The notes under the pieces were generated by a model that was given only the letters and a program-made list of their open reading frames with translations, did no database searches and was not told the DNA's origin. Made by a program: the position numbers and the translations under genes. From Pseudodesulfovibrio sp. (GTDB lineage Bacteria; Desulfobacterota; Desulfovibrionia; Desulfovibrionales; Desulfovibrionaceae), in NCBI GenBank assembly GCA_016744135.1, contig JADGEX010000001.1, positions 1,747,029 to 1,811,028 on the forward strand: a stretch of 64,000 bases of DNA. The letters run 5' to 3'. Shown one piece after another: positions 8,165 to 17,931 of this stretch. How positions within the stretch are numbered: position 1 is the first letter of the stretch; every line of letters begins with the position of its first letter.

Positions 8165-10990
8165 ATGCTTCCGATGCCGTACGATGAGGTTCACAAAGAA
8201 ATCCTCAAGCATATCCCCGAAGACCGGGTATACACTGATTCGCTGCGCACCTTGGCCTATGGCACGGACGCGAGCTTTTATCGACTGATCCCCAAAATCG
8301 TAGTCGACACTGAAAATGAAGATGAAGTGGTGCATGTTCTCAAGGCGACCAGACGACACAAGGTTGCCGTGACATTCCGTGCAGCCGGGACATCACTGTC
8401 AGGACAGGCCATCAGTGATTCCGTCCTCATCCGACTGGGCGAAGGCTGGCGCGACTACGAGATTCTCGACAAGGCCAAAAAAATAGCACTGGAACCGGGA
8501 ATTATCGGAAGTTACGCCAACCAGATTCTTGCGCCGCACGGCAAGAAAATCGGCCCTGACCCGGCCAGTATCGACACCTGTAAGATTGGTGGTATTGTGG
8601 CCAACAATGCCTCGGGCATGTGTTGCGGTGTTGCCGAGAACTCATACAAGACGCTGGACTCAATGCGTATCGTGCTGGCCGACGGTACCATTCTCGACAC
8701 GGGGAACGAGGTCAGCAAAAAAACTTTTACAAAAAGTCACGGCCAAATTCTCAAAGATATTTCTCACCTCCGTAAAAAGGTACTGGCCGACAAGAAAATG
8801 ACCGCCCGTATCAAGCGCAAATTCAAAATCAAGAACACCACGGGCTACAGCCTAAACGCCATCGTGGATTTCGAAGACCCGTTCGAAATTCTCCAGCACT
8901 TACTGGTCGGTTCCGAAGGCACGCTCGCCTTCATTTCCAAGGTCGTCTACCGGACAGTTGTAGAACACCCGCACAAGGCATCCGCACTCATGCGGTTCCC
9001 GGATATCCGATCGGCCTGTGAAGCGGCTACCATCTGCCGCACGCAAAAAGTTTCTGCTGCCGAACTCATGGACCGAGCTGCTCTGGCCTCGGTACAAGAC
9101 AAGCCCGGTATGCCCGAAGGTTTGACCGAACTCGGCCCGAAAGCCAGTGCATTGCTGGTGGAAGTGCGTGGTCGCACCGAAAAAATCCTCCAAGACAAGA
9201 TATCCAAGGTGCTTGAAGCAATCAGCGAACTCCCCAAGGTCACACCTCACGAGTTCACTTCGATCCCGGCGGAGTTCAATTCCCTGTGGAATGTCAGGCG
9301 TGGTCTATTCCCTGCTGTAGGCGCAGTACGCGATGCCGGGACCACGGTCATTATCGAGGATGTAGCCTTCCCCATCAAGGATCTGGCCCAAGCCACGCTT
9401 GATTTACAAAAACTCTTCAAGAAAAACGGTTATGACAAGGCGATCATTTTCGGCCACGCACTGGAAGGGAACCTGCATTTCGTGTTCACACAGGACTTCA
9501 ACGTCCAGGCAGAAATAGACAGATACGCAGCTTTCATGGACGACGTAACGCACATGGTTGCCGAGGACTACAAAGGCTCGCTCAAGGCCGAACACGGGAC
9601 CGGCAGAAACATGGCGCATTTCGTTGAACTGGAATGGGGCCGTGAAGCATACGAGCTCATGGAAGAAATCAAGCATATTTTCGATCCTGAAGGGCTGCTC
9701 AACCCCGGTGTTATCCTCAACGAAGACCCCGAGGCACACCTCAAGAATCTCAAGCCTCTGCCCGTGGCCAACGACATCATCGACAAATGTATCGAATGTG
9801 GTTTCTGTGAACCGATCTGTCCTTCACGCGAACTGACGCTGACGCCACGCCAACGCATCGTGGCCTACCGCGAGATGTCACGCGGTGCACTGGAAGGCGA
9901 TTCACCAGAAGCCATGGCCGCCTTCAAAAAAAGTTTCGACTATGACGGCGAAGCCACCTGTGCCGCAGATGGTCTGTGTGCAATGCGATGCCCTGTCGCC
10001 ATCAATACCGGCGAATTCATCAAGGTCTACCGATCATGGGCGCGTGGCACCTGGGAAAAGAAAATAGCTTCGGTCATAGCGAACTCATTTTCCTTCACCA
10101 CAAAATTCATCCATGCCGACCTCGCCGTAGCAGGTGCAACCCACGATATTCTTGGGGACAAGGTCATGACATCCGTCACCAAAGGATTGCACAAATATTC
10201 CGGCAAGCGCATCCCGCAATGGAACGTATCCATGCCCCGCCCCGCCACCAAGCCGACCATGACCGAAACACCTCCCAGCGCGGACAAGGTCGTCTATTTC
10301 CCCAGTTGTGTGGCCCGTCATATGGGGCCGGAAAAGAAAGACCCCGACAAGTCCGCATTGCGCGATCATACCTTGAGTGTGCTCGCCAAGGCCGGCTTCG
10401 AAGTTATTCACCCAGAGAACATGAACGCACTTTGCTGCGGTCAGCCATGGGAATCCAAGGGGTTCATTGAGCAGGCCGACAACAAGCTGGCAGAATTGGA
10501 GCAGGCCCTTCGGGACGCATCAAATAATGGCAAGTACCCCATCCTCTGCGACACGAGCCCGTGTCTCTACCGCATGCAGGAGCACATCAAAGGATTGAAG
10601 CTCTTCGAGCCGGTGGAATTCACACTCACCCATCTCATGGACCGGCTTGACCTGACTCCCGTCAGCAAGCGCGTGGCCCTACACGTTACATGCTCCACTC
10701 GCAAAATGGGATTGGCTGAAAAAATGGAAGATTTGACCAAACTCTGCGCCCGCGAAGTCGTGGTTCCCGAAGGAGTGTTCTGTTGTGGTTTTGCTGGTGA
10801 CAGAGGATTCAACTATCCCGAATTGAACGAAGCCGCGCTCAAAGAGCTTCCCAATCAATTGGATGGCTGCACCATAGGCTATTCAACTTCACGCACCTGT
10901 GAAATCGGCTTGTCCGAAAAAGGCGGCATTCCATACAAGAACTTCATGTTCCTGCTCGATGAAGCGAGTTGGCCTAAATCGACTAAATAA
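8165..10990 (+). CDS. FAD/4Fe-4S oxidoreductase, putative D-lactate dehydrogenase
   Basis: 941 residues. The N-terminal ~460 residues are FAD_binding_4 plus FAD-oxidase C domains (FRAAGTSLSGQA, GRNM, KAEHGTGRNMAHF). A ferredoxin-like module follows, with CIECGFCEPICP near residue 541 and CAADGLCAMRCP near 599. The C-terminal part holds two CCG motifs (LCCGQPW near 757 and FCCGFAGD near 873) of the heterodisulfide reductase-like cysteine-rich domain. This is the Dld-II/GlcD-GlcF fusion layout used by sulfate reducers to oxidise D-lactate (possibly glycolate or another 2-hydroxy acid) and pass electrons to the membrane pool. AGGAGC precedes ATG 8165. Monocistronic. Confidence 0.88.
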   Translation: MLPMPYDEVHKEILKHIPEDRVYTDSLRTLAYGTDASFYRLIPKIVVDTENEDEVVHVLKATRRHKVAVTFRAAGTSLSGQAISDSVLIRLGEGWRDYEILDKAKKIALEPGIIGSYANQILAPHGKKIGPDPASIDTCKIGGIVANNASGMCCGVAENSYKTLDSMRIVLADGTILDTGNEVSKKTFTKSHGQILKDISHLRKKVLADKKMTARIKRKFKIKNTTGYSLNAIVDFEDPFEILQHLLVGSEGTLAFISKVVYRTVVEHPHKASALMRFPDIRSACEAATICRTQKVSAAELMDRAALASVQDKPGMPEGLTELGPKASALLVEVRGRTEKILQDKISKVLEAISELPKVTPHEFTSIPAEFNSLWNVRRGLFPAVGAVRDAGTTVIIEDVAFPIKDLAQATLDLQKLFKKNGYDKAIIFGHALEGNLHFVFTQDFNVQAEIDRYAAFMDDVTHMVAEDYKGSLKAEHGTGRNMAHFVELEWGREAYELMEEIKHIFDPEGLLNPGVILNEDPEAHLKNLKPLPVANDIIDKCIECGFCEPICPSRELTLTPRQRIVAYREMSRGALEGDSPEAMAAFKKSFDYDGEATCAADGLCAMRCPVAINTGEFIKVYRSWARGTWEKKIASVIANSFSFTTKFIHADLAVAGATHDILGDKVMTSVTKGLHKYSGKRIPQWNVSMPRPATKPTMTETPPSADKVVYFPSCVARHMGPEKKDPDKSALRDHTLSVLAKAGFEVIHPENMNALCCGQPWESKGFIEQADNKLAELEQALRDASNNGKYPILCDTSPCLYRMQEHIKGLKLFEPVEFTLTHLMDRLDLTPVSKRVALHVTCSTRKMGLAEKMEDLTKLCAREVVVPEGVFCCGFAGDRGFNYPELNEAALKELPNQLDGCTIGYSTSRTCEIGLSEKGGIPYKNFMFLLDEASWPKSTK

Positions 10991-11211
10991 GAGGGGAAAA
11001 GAAGAAACCGCCTTCGGCGGATATGTCGGGTGATTTCGTCGCCTTCGGCGAAGTTCTATACAAAAAGAACCTTTTACAGCTAGCACACTCGCGAAGCGAC
11101 ATAAAAAGTTTTGGAGAGTCCAGAGAACCTTTTCCAAAAGGTTCTCTGGTCCCGCTGAAAGCGACCCCCGACAGGGCCGCCGGAGGCCTTCCCCTTCTCA
11201 GCGTAAATGAA
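10991..11211. repeat. Intergenic repeat copy A1 (palindromic element)
   Basis: A 220-bp gap with small hairpins (CCGCCTTCGGCGG, CGCCTTCGGCG) at 11010-11055 and then, from about 11102 to 11186, a segment nearly identical to the reverse complement of 28936-29018. Its core is an inverted repeat, CCAGAGAACC...GGTTCTCTGG at 11120-11149, flanked by AAAAAGTTTTGGAGAGT and GCCGCCGGAGGC. Such GC-hairpin elements recur between genes in Desulfovibrio-type genomes. It follows the dehydrogenase stop and may act as its terminator. Confidence 0.75.
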
Positions 11212-11754
11212 TCAGAGAACTTTATCCATGAACTGCGGATTTGCACGCAAGCCGTTGACCGCGATGAGGGCACAGGCCTCAGCATCGGAAGCCGCGTTGT
11301 GGTGATTGAGTGTGATACCAAGATAATCGCAGACGCTGGGCAGCTTGTTGGACGACAGCTCCCACGTTGTCCGAGACAGTTGCACGGTACAGAGAAACGG
11401 TTGTGCCGGTGCAGCCCTGCCCGATTCCTTGCAACAGGTATGCAGAACCGATTTATCAAACGGAGCGTTGTGTGCCACAATAAAATCCGCATCCTCAAAT
11501 AACGGCTCCAATTCCGGCCACAAGTCACCGAAACTCGGCTCGTCACATACGTCTTCCCAATGCAACCCGTGCACCCTGACGCAGAACGGGTTGAATTTCT
11601 TCCTTGGCGGACGGATGAGACGGTAATCCCGCTCAACGATTTCGCCTTTGTCCACCACGACAATACCCACGGCGCAGGCGGAATCTCGTTTGGGATCAGC
11701 GGTTTCGAAATCTATAGCAACAAATCGGACGTCTTCAACAATGTGCATAGGCAT
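11212..11754 (-). CDS. DnaQ-like 3'-5' exonuclease
   Basis: 180 residues of the DEDDh exonuclease fold: FVAIDFETAD (Exo I, metal Asp and Glu), IVAHNAPFDKSVL (Exo II) and HNAASDAEACA (Exo III with His and Asp). This matches stand-alone DNA polymerase III epsilon-like exonucleases used for proofreading or nucleic-acid turnover. It starts 6 bases after the purN stop, so the two are probably co-transcribed; the ribosome-binding site is weak. Whether it associates with the replicase cannot be told. Confidence 0.88.
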   Translation of the reverse strand: MPMHIVEDVRFVAIDFETADPKRDSACAVGIVVVDKGEIVERDYRLIRPPRKKFNPFCVRVHGLHWEDVCDEPSFGDLWPELEPLFEDADFIVAHNAPFDKSVLHTCCKESGRAAPAQPFLCTVQLSRTTWELSSNKLPSVCDYLGITLNHHNAASDAEACALIAVNGLRANPQFMDKVL

Positions 11755-11760
11755 AAGCGA

Positions 11761-12465
11761 TTAAAACCCCTCTTCCAAAGGCGGCCAGATCAAGGCGTGC
11801 GTCTCAGGTTCAATATCCGCCAAAGGTTGTTGGGCCATGGCCTTGTTTGCAGGTTTCAACCGCACAAACCGTTCGTCAATTTCGAGCCGACCTTCGGCCA
11901 GCCACTGCAAGGCCTGAGGGAACACACGATGTTCCATCTTCAAAATACGGGAACCGAGAGCATCGCCACCTTCACCGGGCAGACAAGGGACAGCGGCCTG
12001 AATGATGACCGGACCGTGGTCCATCTGCTCATCCACGAAATGAACGGTACAGCCAGAAATTTTTACACCGTACTCAGCGGCATCGCCCTGCCCGTGTACG
12101 CCGGGAAAAGACGGCAATAATGCAGGATGGATGTTGATAACCCGATTCTCGAATGCGCCGAGAAAAACATGGGTCACGATACGCATGAATCCGGCCATAA
12201 CCACTACACCACCCTCATCAACACCACTTTCCCTGATGGCGTGAACCATATCGGTATCAAAAGCCTCGCGGGAATCGTAGTCGGTGTGCAAAAGCACTCT
12301 GGTGGGAATGTCGTGCTTTCTGGCACGTTCAAGACCATACGCATCGGTTTTGTTGGATATGACGAGCTTGATCTCGACATCCAGCACACCGGCTTCGATA
12401 CGATCTATGATGGATTGCAGATTGGACCCGCTCCCTGACACGAGAACGGCTATGGGCAATGGCAT
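11761..12465 (-). CDS. purN: Phosphoribosylglycinamide formyltransferase
   Basis: 234 residues from ATG 12465, chosen because GGGAGT lies 5 bases upstream and the family begins with PIAVLVSGSGSNLQ; the longer start at 12537 adds 24 unrelated residues. Family motifs: VVMAGFMRIV, INIHPALLPSFPG with the catalytic-site His, and the Asp in HFVDEQMDHGPVI. It transfers formyl from 10-formyl-THF to GAR in purine synthesis. A C-terminal extension of about 20 residues goes beyond the usual length. A DnaQ-like gene follows after 6 bases. Confidence 0.95.
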   Translation of the reverse strand: MPLPIAVLVSGSGSNLQSIIDRIEAGVLDVEIKLVISNKTDAYGLERARKHDIPTRVLLHTDYDSREAFDTDMVHAIRESGVDEGGVVVMAGFMRIVTHVFLGAFENRVINIHPALLPSFPGVHGQGDAAEYGVKISGCTVHFVDEQMDHGPVIIQAAVPCLPGEGGDALGSRILKMEHRVFPQALQWLAEGRLEIDERFVRLKPANKAMAQQPLADIEPETHALIWPPLEEGF

Positions 12466-12674
12466 GAATACTCCCTTAAAAATGTATACAGGTGGCGACT
12501 GTTGCCCCACGCCCGAACTTGGCTTAATCCGTGCCATTTTTCAAGAGGGGATTTCCAGTGCCAAACCAAATCAAACGAATAACCGCTAAACATTCGTAAA
12601 AACATTGATTTTATTTCATCTTCTTGCCACAAAGTAAAAAGAAAAGGCGTATAGATTCACATTTAGGGACATAT

Positions 12675-13421
12675 ATGAAAAGAAATGTCTGGCTGTTAGT
12701 TGCCATCTTTTGCCTCGCCATAGGCAGCACCCCTGTCCAAGCCGACGGCCCGGTCTTCCTAACAGAAGAAAACCCTCCTTTCAATCACATGCATGCCGGA
12801 GCTATCTCAGGTATAGCAACGGATGTTCTCCTGAGAATGACGGCGATTGCTCACACACCCCTCAAGCGTGAAGAAATCCAGATACTGCCTTGGGCCCGAG
12901 GGTACCAGAGACTTCAAAATTCTCCCAACGTCATTCTCTACAGTATGGCCAGGACATCAAATCGCGAAGGACTCTTTCAATGGATCGGTCCCATCATGAA
13001 AGTCAAAGGCGTTCTCATTGCCCGCAAAAAAGATGGAATCAGAATCAACAACCTCATTAGTGACACGCAACGTCGTGTCATAGGAACGATACGCGAAAGC
13101 GCCTCAGAACATATACTCCTCTCAAAAGGAGTCTCTACACACTCACTACAACGCTTGCACGACATCAAACTAAATGTTCAAAAACTCATGAGCGGCCGAG
13201 TTGACATGGTCGCCATGACGGAAACCACCTTCTGGTATTACGTCAAAGAACTGAAATACGACCCAGAATTGTTCAAAATCGTCCATATCCTCATGGAAAG
13301 TTCATTCTACTATGGAGTAAGCAGTGACATGAATCCGACTCTCGTAGACAGACTGCAAAAAGCTTTGGACCAAATCACGGCCTCCGGCGAAAGAGACCGC
13401 ATAATTTCACACTATCAATAA
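12675..13421 (+). CDS. Periplasmic solute-binding protein, family 3-like (orphan)
   Basis: 248 residues from ATG 12675 (TTAGGGA upstream). Residues 1-23 are a signal peptide ending PVQADG. The body resembles family-3 amino-acid-type binding proteins (LTEENPPFNHM, GIATDVLLRMT, LPWARGYQRLQ, GRVDMVAMTE). No permease or ATPase gene is adjacent, so it is an orphan and may feed a transporter elsewhere or sense a ligand. The track-length start at 12624 would put 17 hydrophilic residues before the signal peptide. It ends at a strong hairpin terminator. Confidence 0.8.
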   Translation: MKRNVWLLVAIFCLAIGSTPVQADGPVFLTEENPPFNHMHAGAISGIATDVLLRMTAIAHTPLKREEIQILPWARGYQRLQNSPNVILYSMARTSNREGLFQWIGPIMKVKGVLIARKKDGIRINNLISDTQRRVIGTIRESASEHILLSKGVSTHSLQRLHDIKLNVQKLMSGRVDMVAMTETTFWYYVKELKYDPELFKIVHILMESSFYYGVSSDMNPTLVDRLQKALDQITASGERDRIISHYQ

Positions 13422-13437
13422 GAACTGGATACTCATA

Positions 13438-13476
13438 AAAAAGGGCTCCGACCATATGGTCGGAGCCCTTTCATTT
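13438..13476. terminator. Bidirectional intrinsic terminator
   Basis: Perfect inverted repeat GGGCTCCGACC/GGTCGGAGCCC around ATAT, with A-run on the left and T-rich sequence on the right. It lies between the convergent binding-protein and cobA-hemD genes. Confidence 0.9.
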
Positions 13477-13490
13477 TTTATTCAGTAAAC

Positions 13491-14999
13491 CTACTCGGCT
13501 TCCTTCACCAATTCCGCCACCAGACCAGGGATGGTGTAATCTTCCGGTTCGATGTCAGGAGTGAAACCAAACCGCTTCACGGTATCAGAGGTGATAGGCC
13601 CGATAGAGGCAATCTTCACATCAGGATACTTTTTGAAGGTATCAGGAGAAACCAACTCGAAGAAATTCTCCACGGTGCTGGACGAGGTGAAAGTCACATA
13701 CTGAATTTCACCGTTTTCCAAAGAAGCTTCAATTTCATCACCAGAAGCCTGAACTAATTTAGTCTCGTAGACTGGCAGAACCGTGACGTTACATCCGGCT
13801 TTCTTCAACTCCTCAGGCAGGACTTCACGGGCGACCCTTGCGCGGGGGATAAGTACATCCGCTCCCTGAATGTCGAGAGCAAGCAATCCCTTGACCACGT
13901 GTTCGGCCACGTACTTCTCAGGCACAAAATCAGGCTCAATGCCACGAGCACGAAGTTCATCTGCCGTTGCAGGGCCAATGGCCGCAATCTGCATACCACA
14001 GAAGATACGGGAATCCAGACCGATTGCCTTGAGTTGTTCCCAGAAAAACTTCACGCCGTTAACCGAGGTAAAAATCACCCATTGGTATCGGGCAAGCTGC
14101 AAAATGGCGGTCTCGACATCGGCGTAGTCATCAATATGTTCCACAGAAATGGTCGGGAACTCGTGAACACATGCGCCATGGCCACGTAAAATATCCACCA
14201 GACCGGAAGCCTGTTCACGAGCACGGGTCACGACAACACCCTGACCGAGCATGGGTTTCTTTTCAAACCATGCCAGCTTCTCATGCAGGGAGCAGACGCC
14301 GCCGACAATGATGATGGACGGAGCCTTCCAGTCACGTTTTTTGGCTTCATCTGCCACATTTTCCAATGTAGAAACGAACGATGTCTGGTTGCAACGAGTG
14401 CCCCAACGGACCAATGCCACTGGAGTATCAGCTGCACGGCCATTGTCCATGAGGTTCTTGGCGATCATGGGCAAATTGCCCACACCCATGTAGAAAACCA
14501 GTGTAGAAGTGGACTGACCGTACACGGCCCAGTTGTTACCGGATTCGCTTTTGTTCGGATCTTCATGGCCGGTAATGAAACAAACAGATGTGGTGTGGTC
14601 ACGGTGTGTAACCGGGATACCGGCATAGGCTGCGGCAGCTACTCCGGCAGTGATACCGGGGACAACTTCAAAGTCGATACCGGCCTCGACCAGTTCTTCG
14701 CCTTCTTCGCCGCCACGACCGAACACATACGGATCGCCGCCTTTAAGTCGACAAATAACTTTGCCGGACCGTGCTTTCTCAACAATCAGATCGTTGATCT
14801 TGTCCTGAGGCAAAGTATGGTCTCCACCTTTTTTGCCCACATACAAAATCTCGCACTCCGGCTTGCACCACTTCAAAAAGTCGGCGTTGGCCAAATAGTC
14901 GTAGATCATGATGTCACAGGTCTCGATAATCTCTTTCGCACGCAAAGTAAGCATGCCCGGATCGCCCGGACCCGCTCCAACTAAAAATACGTTTGCCAT
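13491..14999 (-). CDS. cobA-hemD: Fused uroporphyrinogen-III C-methyltransferase / uroporphyrinogen-III synthase
   Basis: 502 residues from ATG 14999 (GGGGAGG 8 bases upstream). Residues ~1-245 are a SUMT/CobA domain (VFLVGAGPGDPGMLTLRA, CRLKGGDPYVFGRGGEE, VVPGITAGVAAAAYAG, HRDH). Residues ~250-500 are a HemD fold (VVVTRAREQASGLVDIL, WVIFTSVNGVKFFWE, VTFTSSSTVENFF, IASIGPITSDTVKRFG). The fusion closes hydroxymethylbilane to uroporphyrinogen III and methylates it to precorrin-2, feeding sirohaem, cobalamin and the alternative haem route. Such fusions occur in Desulfovibrio and clostridia. The 5' region is a G-rich repeat that supplies the ribosome-binding site. Confidence 0.95.
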   Translation of the reverse strand: MANVFLVGAGPGDPGMLTLRAKEIIETCDIMIYDYLANADFLKWCKPECEILYVGKKGGDHTLPQDKINDLIVEKARSGKVICRLKGGDPYVFGRGGEEGEELVEAGIDFEVVPGITAGVAAAAYAGIPVTHRDHTTSVCFITGHEDPNKSESGNNWAVYGQSTSTLVFYMGVGNLPMIAKNLMDNGRAADTPVALVRWGTRCNQTSFVSTLENVADEAKKRDWKAPSIIIVGGVCSLHEKLAWFEKKPMLGQGVVVTRAREQASGLVDILRGHGACVHEFPTISVEHIDDYADVETAILQLARYQWVIFTSVNGVKFFWEQLKAIGLDSRIFCGMQIAAIGPATADELRARGIEPDFVPEKYVAEHVVKGLLALDIQGADVLIPRARVAREVLPEELKKAGCNVTVLPVYETKLVQASGDEIEASLENGEIQYVTFTSSSTVENFFELVSPDTFKKYPDVKIASIGPITSDTVKRFGFTPDIEPEDYTIPGLVAELVKEAE

Positions 15000-15090
15000 G
15001 ATGTTTGCCTCCCCTTCCCCCAGACCCCCATCCCCTCCTTTTCCCAAACTTTTTATCGCGCTTCGCGAAAATGGAAATGGAGTGAGAGTC
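15000..15090 (-). repeat. G-rich intergenic repeat copy B1
   Basis: On the minus strand this reads CGCGAAGCGCGATAAAAAG, then a G-rich block containing GGGATGGGGGTCTGGGGGAA, then GGGGAGG just before the cobA-hemD ATG. The same order (ATAAA, GGGATGG, GGGGGCTGGGGGAAG, GGAGG, ATG) recurs at 57743-57850. The first part also resembles the head of repeat family A (ATAAAAAGTTTTGG). Confidence 0.6.
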
Positions 15091-15133
15091 TGATTTTCTA
15101 TTTATATATTGTGGGTCAACACAATCGTTTATG

Positions 15134-17800
15134 TTAGCCCATCACGCTTTCAAGGCGTGCTTTGAGTTCGGCCAGCTTGGTCTTTTCTTCTTCCATCTCA
15201 GCCAACTTTTTTTTCTCGCCTTCGACAACCGCCTCGGGAGCGTTGTTCACGAAGCCGGGGTTGGAAAGCTTGCCGGACACGCCCTTCATAGTCTTTTCGA
15301 GCTTGACCATGTTCTTGTCCAAACGAGCCAATTCAGATTCGAAATCCACTACGCCTTCCAACGGGACAGACAATTCATTGCCCTGTACCACGGCTGCGCC
15401 GGAAGCCTTGGGCGCTTTCACATCCGGTCCGATGGTCACAGTATCAAAACGGGCAAGTGACTGAATCAGGTTGACGTTCGCCTCGAGCACAGCCTTGTCC
15501 TCGTCGGACACGGTCTTAATGAGCAAGTCGAGCTTCTTGGCCGGCTCGATCAAAAGTTCGGTACGAATATTACGGGTACCGGAGACCACACCCATGAAGA
15601 GTTCCATCTCCTTGACAGCGGTATCATTCAGGCACTCGTCACGGGTATCCGGGAACGGCAGTGTTGCTATATCATCAGGACGATCATCGCCAGCCGGACG
15701 GGGCAATACGGACCAAATTTCCTGCGTGATAAACGGCGTTACCGGATGAAGCAGGACCATGATCTCGGACAAAACGGTCCACAGCACTTTCTGTGTGACA
15801 GCCTTAGCCTTTTCGTCCTCGCCGTACAGCGCAGGCTTGACCATTTCCAAATACCAGTCACAGAATTCGCTCCAAATAAACTTGTAAAGAATCTGGGCGA
15901 TCTCGTTGAACTTGTATTCCTCGGTAGCCTTGGTAATGGATTTCTTGACCTCTTCAAGGCGATGCAGAATCCACTGATTTGCAAGGTCATCCGCTTCGGA
16001 GAGTTCCACTGCCGGGATTTCGTCTGGCAGGTTCATCATGGCGAAACGAGTAGCGTTCCAAATCTTATTCATAAAATGCTTGTAGCCTTCGATACGCTGC
16101 TCCGAAAGCTTGATATCACGGCCCATGGCAGCAAAGCTCGTCAGAGTGAAACGCAGAGCATCTGCTCCATACTTCCCGATCATATCCAACGGATCGATAA
16201 CGTTGCCCGTGGATTTGGACATCTTCTTGCCCTTTTCGTCACGGACAAGGGCGTGGATGTAGACATGATGAAACGGAATTTCATCCATAAACTGGAGACC
16301 CATCATCATCATGCGTGCAACCCAGAAGAACAGGATGTCGAAGCCGGTAACCAGACAGGAAGTCGGGTAATACTTCGCCAATTCCTTGGTCTCATCAGGC
16401 CAACCCATGGTCGAAAAAGGCCAGAGAGCGGATGAAAACCAGGTATCGAGCACGTCTTCGTCACGAACAATTTTCGCGGAACCGCACTTGCAGCATGTGG
16501 TCGGATCGTCGATGGCCACGGTCAGTTCGCCGCACTCCTCGCAAGTCCAAGCCGGGATGCGGTGTCCCCACCAGATCTGACGGGAGATACACCAGTCACG
16601 AATCTCGTCCAACCAATTATAATATGTCTTGGTCCAATGTTCCGGGAAAATCTGCGTCTTGGAAGGTATGGCAGCGCGAGCTTTTTCAGCCAACGGTTTC
16701 ATGGACACGAACCACTGTGTGGAAACATGCGGCTCAATCACGGATTTGCAACGATAGCAAACGCCAACCTTATGGTCGTGATCCTCGATGGATTTAAGCT
16801 GTCCAAGAGTTTCAAGTTCTTCGAGAATAAGCTTGCGGGCAGCCACGGTGTCGAGTCCCTGATATCTCTCAGGGGCATTTTCGTTGACGACGCCGTCCTC
16901 GTTCAACACGGAAATAATTTCGAGATTGTGCTTACGCCCCAGTTCCCAGTCATTCATGTCATGGGCCGGAGTCACCTTAAGACAACCAGTTCCAAACTCA
17001 ATATCGACATACTTATCACCAATAATCGGCAATTCACGGCCAATAATGGGCAGAATCGCAGTCTTGCCGATCAAATGATTGAAACGATCATCCTCGGGGT
17101 GCACGGCGATGGCCGTATCACCCAGCATGGTCTCAGGACGGGTGGTGGCGATAATCAATGTGCCGGAACCGTCGCCCAGTTTGTACTCGACATGGTGGAG
17201 CTTGCCGGGCTTCGGCTCATGCTCGACCTCATCGTCAGCCAAGGCGGTGTGGCAACGGTTACACCAGTTGATGATGTAGTCACCCTTGTAAATCAAACCT
17301 TGCTCGTACAGCTCGACAAACACCTTGCGAACAGCCTTGGCGCGCTGATCATCAAAGGTGAAACATTCACGGCTCCAGTCAACGGATGCGCCCATACGGC
17401 GGATCTGACTCAAAATATGATCGCCCTTTTCCTGCTTCCAATCCCAGACGCGCTCAATGAACTTTTCACGACCGAGATCATGACGGGTGAGGCCTTCTTC
17501 CTTGAGCTGACGTTCAACCACGTTCTGTGTAGCGATACCGGCATGATCCATACCCGGAACCCACAACACGTTCTTGCCCTGCTGACGGTTGAACCGGCAA
17601 AGGATATCCATGATGGTCAGGTTGAGTGCGTGCCCCATGTGCAACACGCCGGTGACGTTCGGTGGCGGAATGACGATGGAATAAGGATCGCCTTCAGCCT
17701 CGGGATCGGGCGTAAAAGTCTTGTTTTCTTCCCAGTGGTTTTCCCACTTTTCCTCGACATCCCACGGTTCGTAGGCTTTGGCCAACTCTTTACGTGCCAT
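15134..17800 (-). CDS. valS: Valyl-tRNA synthetase
   Basis: 888 residues from ATG 17800 (AAGGAAGG just upstream, MARKELAKAYEPWDVE start typical of the family); the longer start at 17938 adds 46 unrelated residues. The HIGH-type motif is NVTGVLHMGHAL and the KMSKS motif KKMSKSTGNVIDP. The editing domain and anticodon-binding domain are full length, and the C-terminus carries the valS-specific Lys/Glu coiled coil (ELARLDKNMVKLEK to KARLESVMG). It charges tRNA-Val. No T-box or leader peptide was seen upstream. Confidence 0.97.
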   Translation of the reverse strand: MARKELAKAYEPWDVEEKWENHWEENKTFTPDPEAEGDPYSIVIPPPNVTGVLHMGHALNLTIMDILCRFNRQQGKNVLWVPGMDHAGIATQNVVERQLKEEGLTRHDLGREKFIERVWDWKQEKGDHILSQIRRMGASVDWSRECFTFDDQRAKAVRKVFVELYEQGLIYKGDYIINWCNRCHTALADDEVEHEPKPGKLHHVEYKLGDGSGTLIIATTRPETMLGDTAIAVHPEDDRFNHLIGKTAILPIIGRELPIIGDKYVDIEFGTGCLKVTPAHDMNDWELGRKHNLEIISVLNEDGVVNENAPERYQGLDTVAARKLILEELETLGQLKSIEDHDHKVGVCYRCKSVIEPHVSTQWFVSMKPLAEKARAAIPSKTQIFPEHWTKTYYNWLDEIRDWCISRQIWWGHRIPAWTCEECGELTVAIDDPTTCCKCGSAKIVRDEDVLDTWFSSALWPFSTMGWPDETKELAKYYPTSCLVTGFDILFFWVARMMMMGLQFMDEIPFHHVYIHALVRDEKGKKMSKSTGNVIDPLDMIGKYGADALRFTLTSFAAMGRDIKLSEQRIEGYKHFMNKIWNATRFAMMNLPDEIPAVELSEADDLANQWILHRLEEVKKSITKATEEYKFNEIAQILYKFIWSEFCDWYLEMVKPALYGEDEKAKAVTQKVLWTVLSEIMVLLHPVTPFITQEIWSVLPRPAGDDRPDDIATLPFPDTRDECLNDTAVKEMELFMGVVSGTRNIRTELLIEPAKKLDLLIKTVSDEDKAVLEANVNLIQSLARFDTVTIGPDVKAPKASGAAVVQGNELSVPLEGVVDFESELARLDKNMVKLEKTMKGVSGKLSNPGFVNNAPEAVVEGEKKKLAEMEEEKTKLAELKARLESVMG

Positions 17801-17931
17801 GAAAATCCTTCCTTTATGAGGGCAAAAACGTCGACACGTGGTGCCGACGGCCTGAAATATCGTATGGTTGCGCTTGCCTCTCGGGGCAGGCCTTGATAGC
17901 GTGCGCACTACCCTTGTCGAGGGGGCCGCAT

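Noticed and set aside
16562-17896. 444-residue frame antisense to valS
   Set aside because: No ribosome site and no family pattern; it mirrors the conserved valS sequence.
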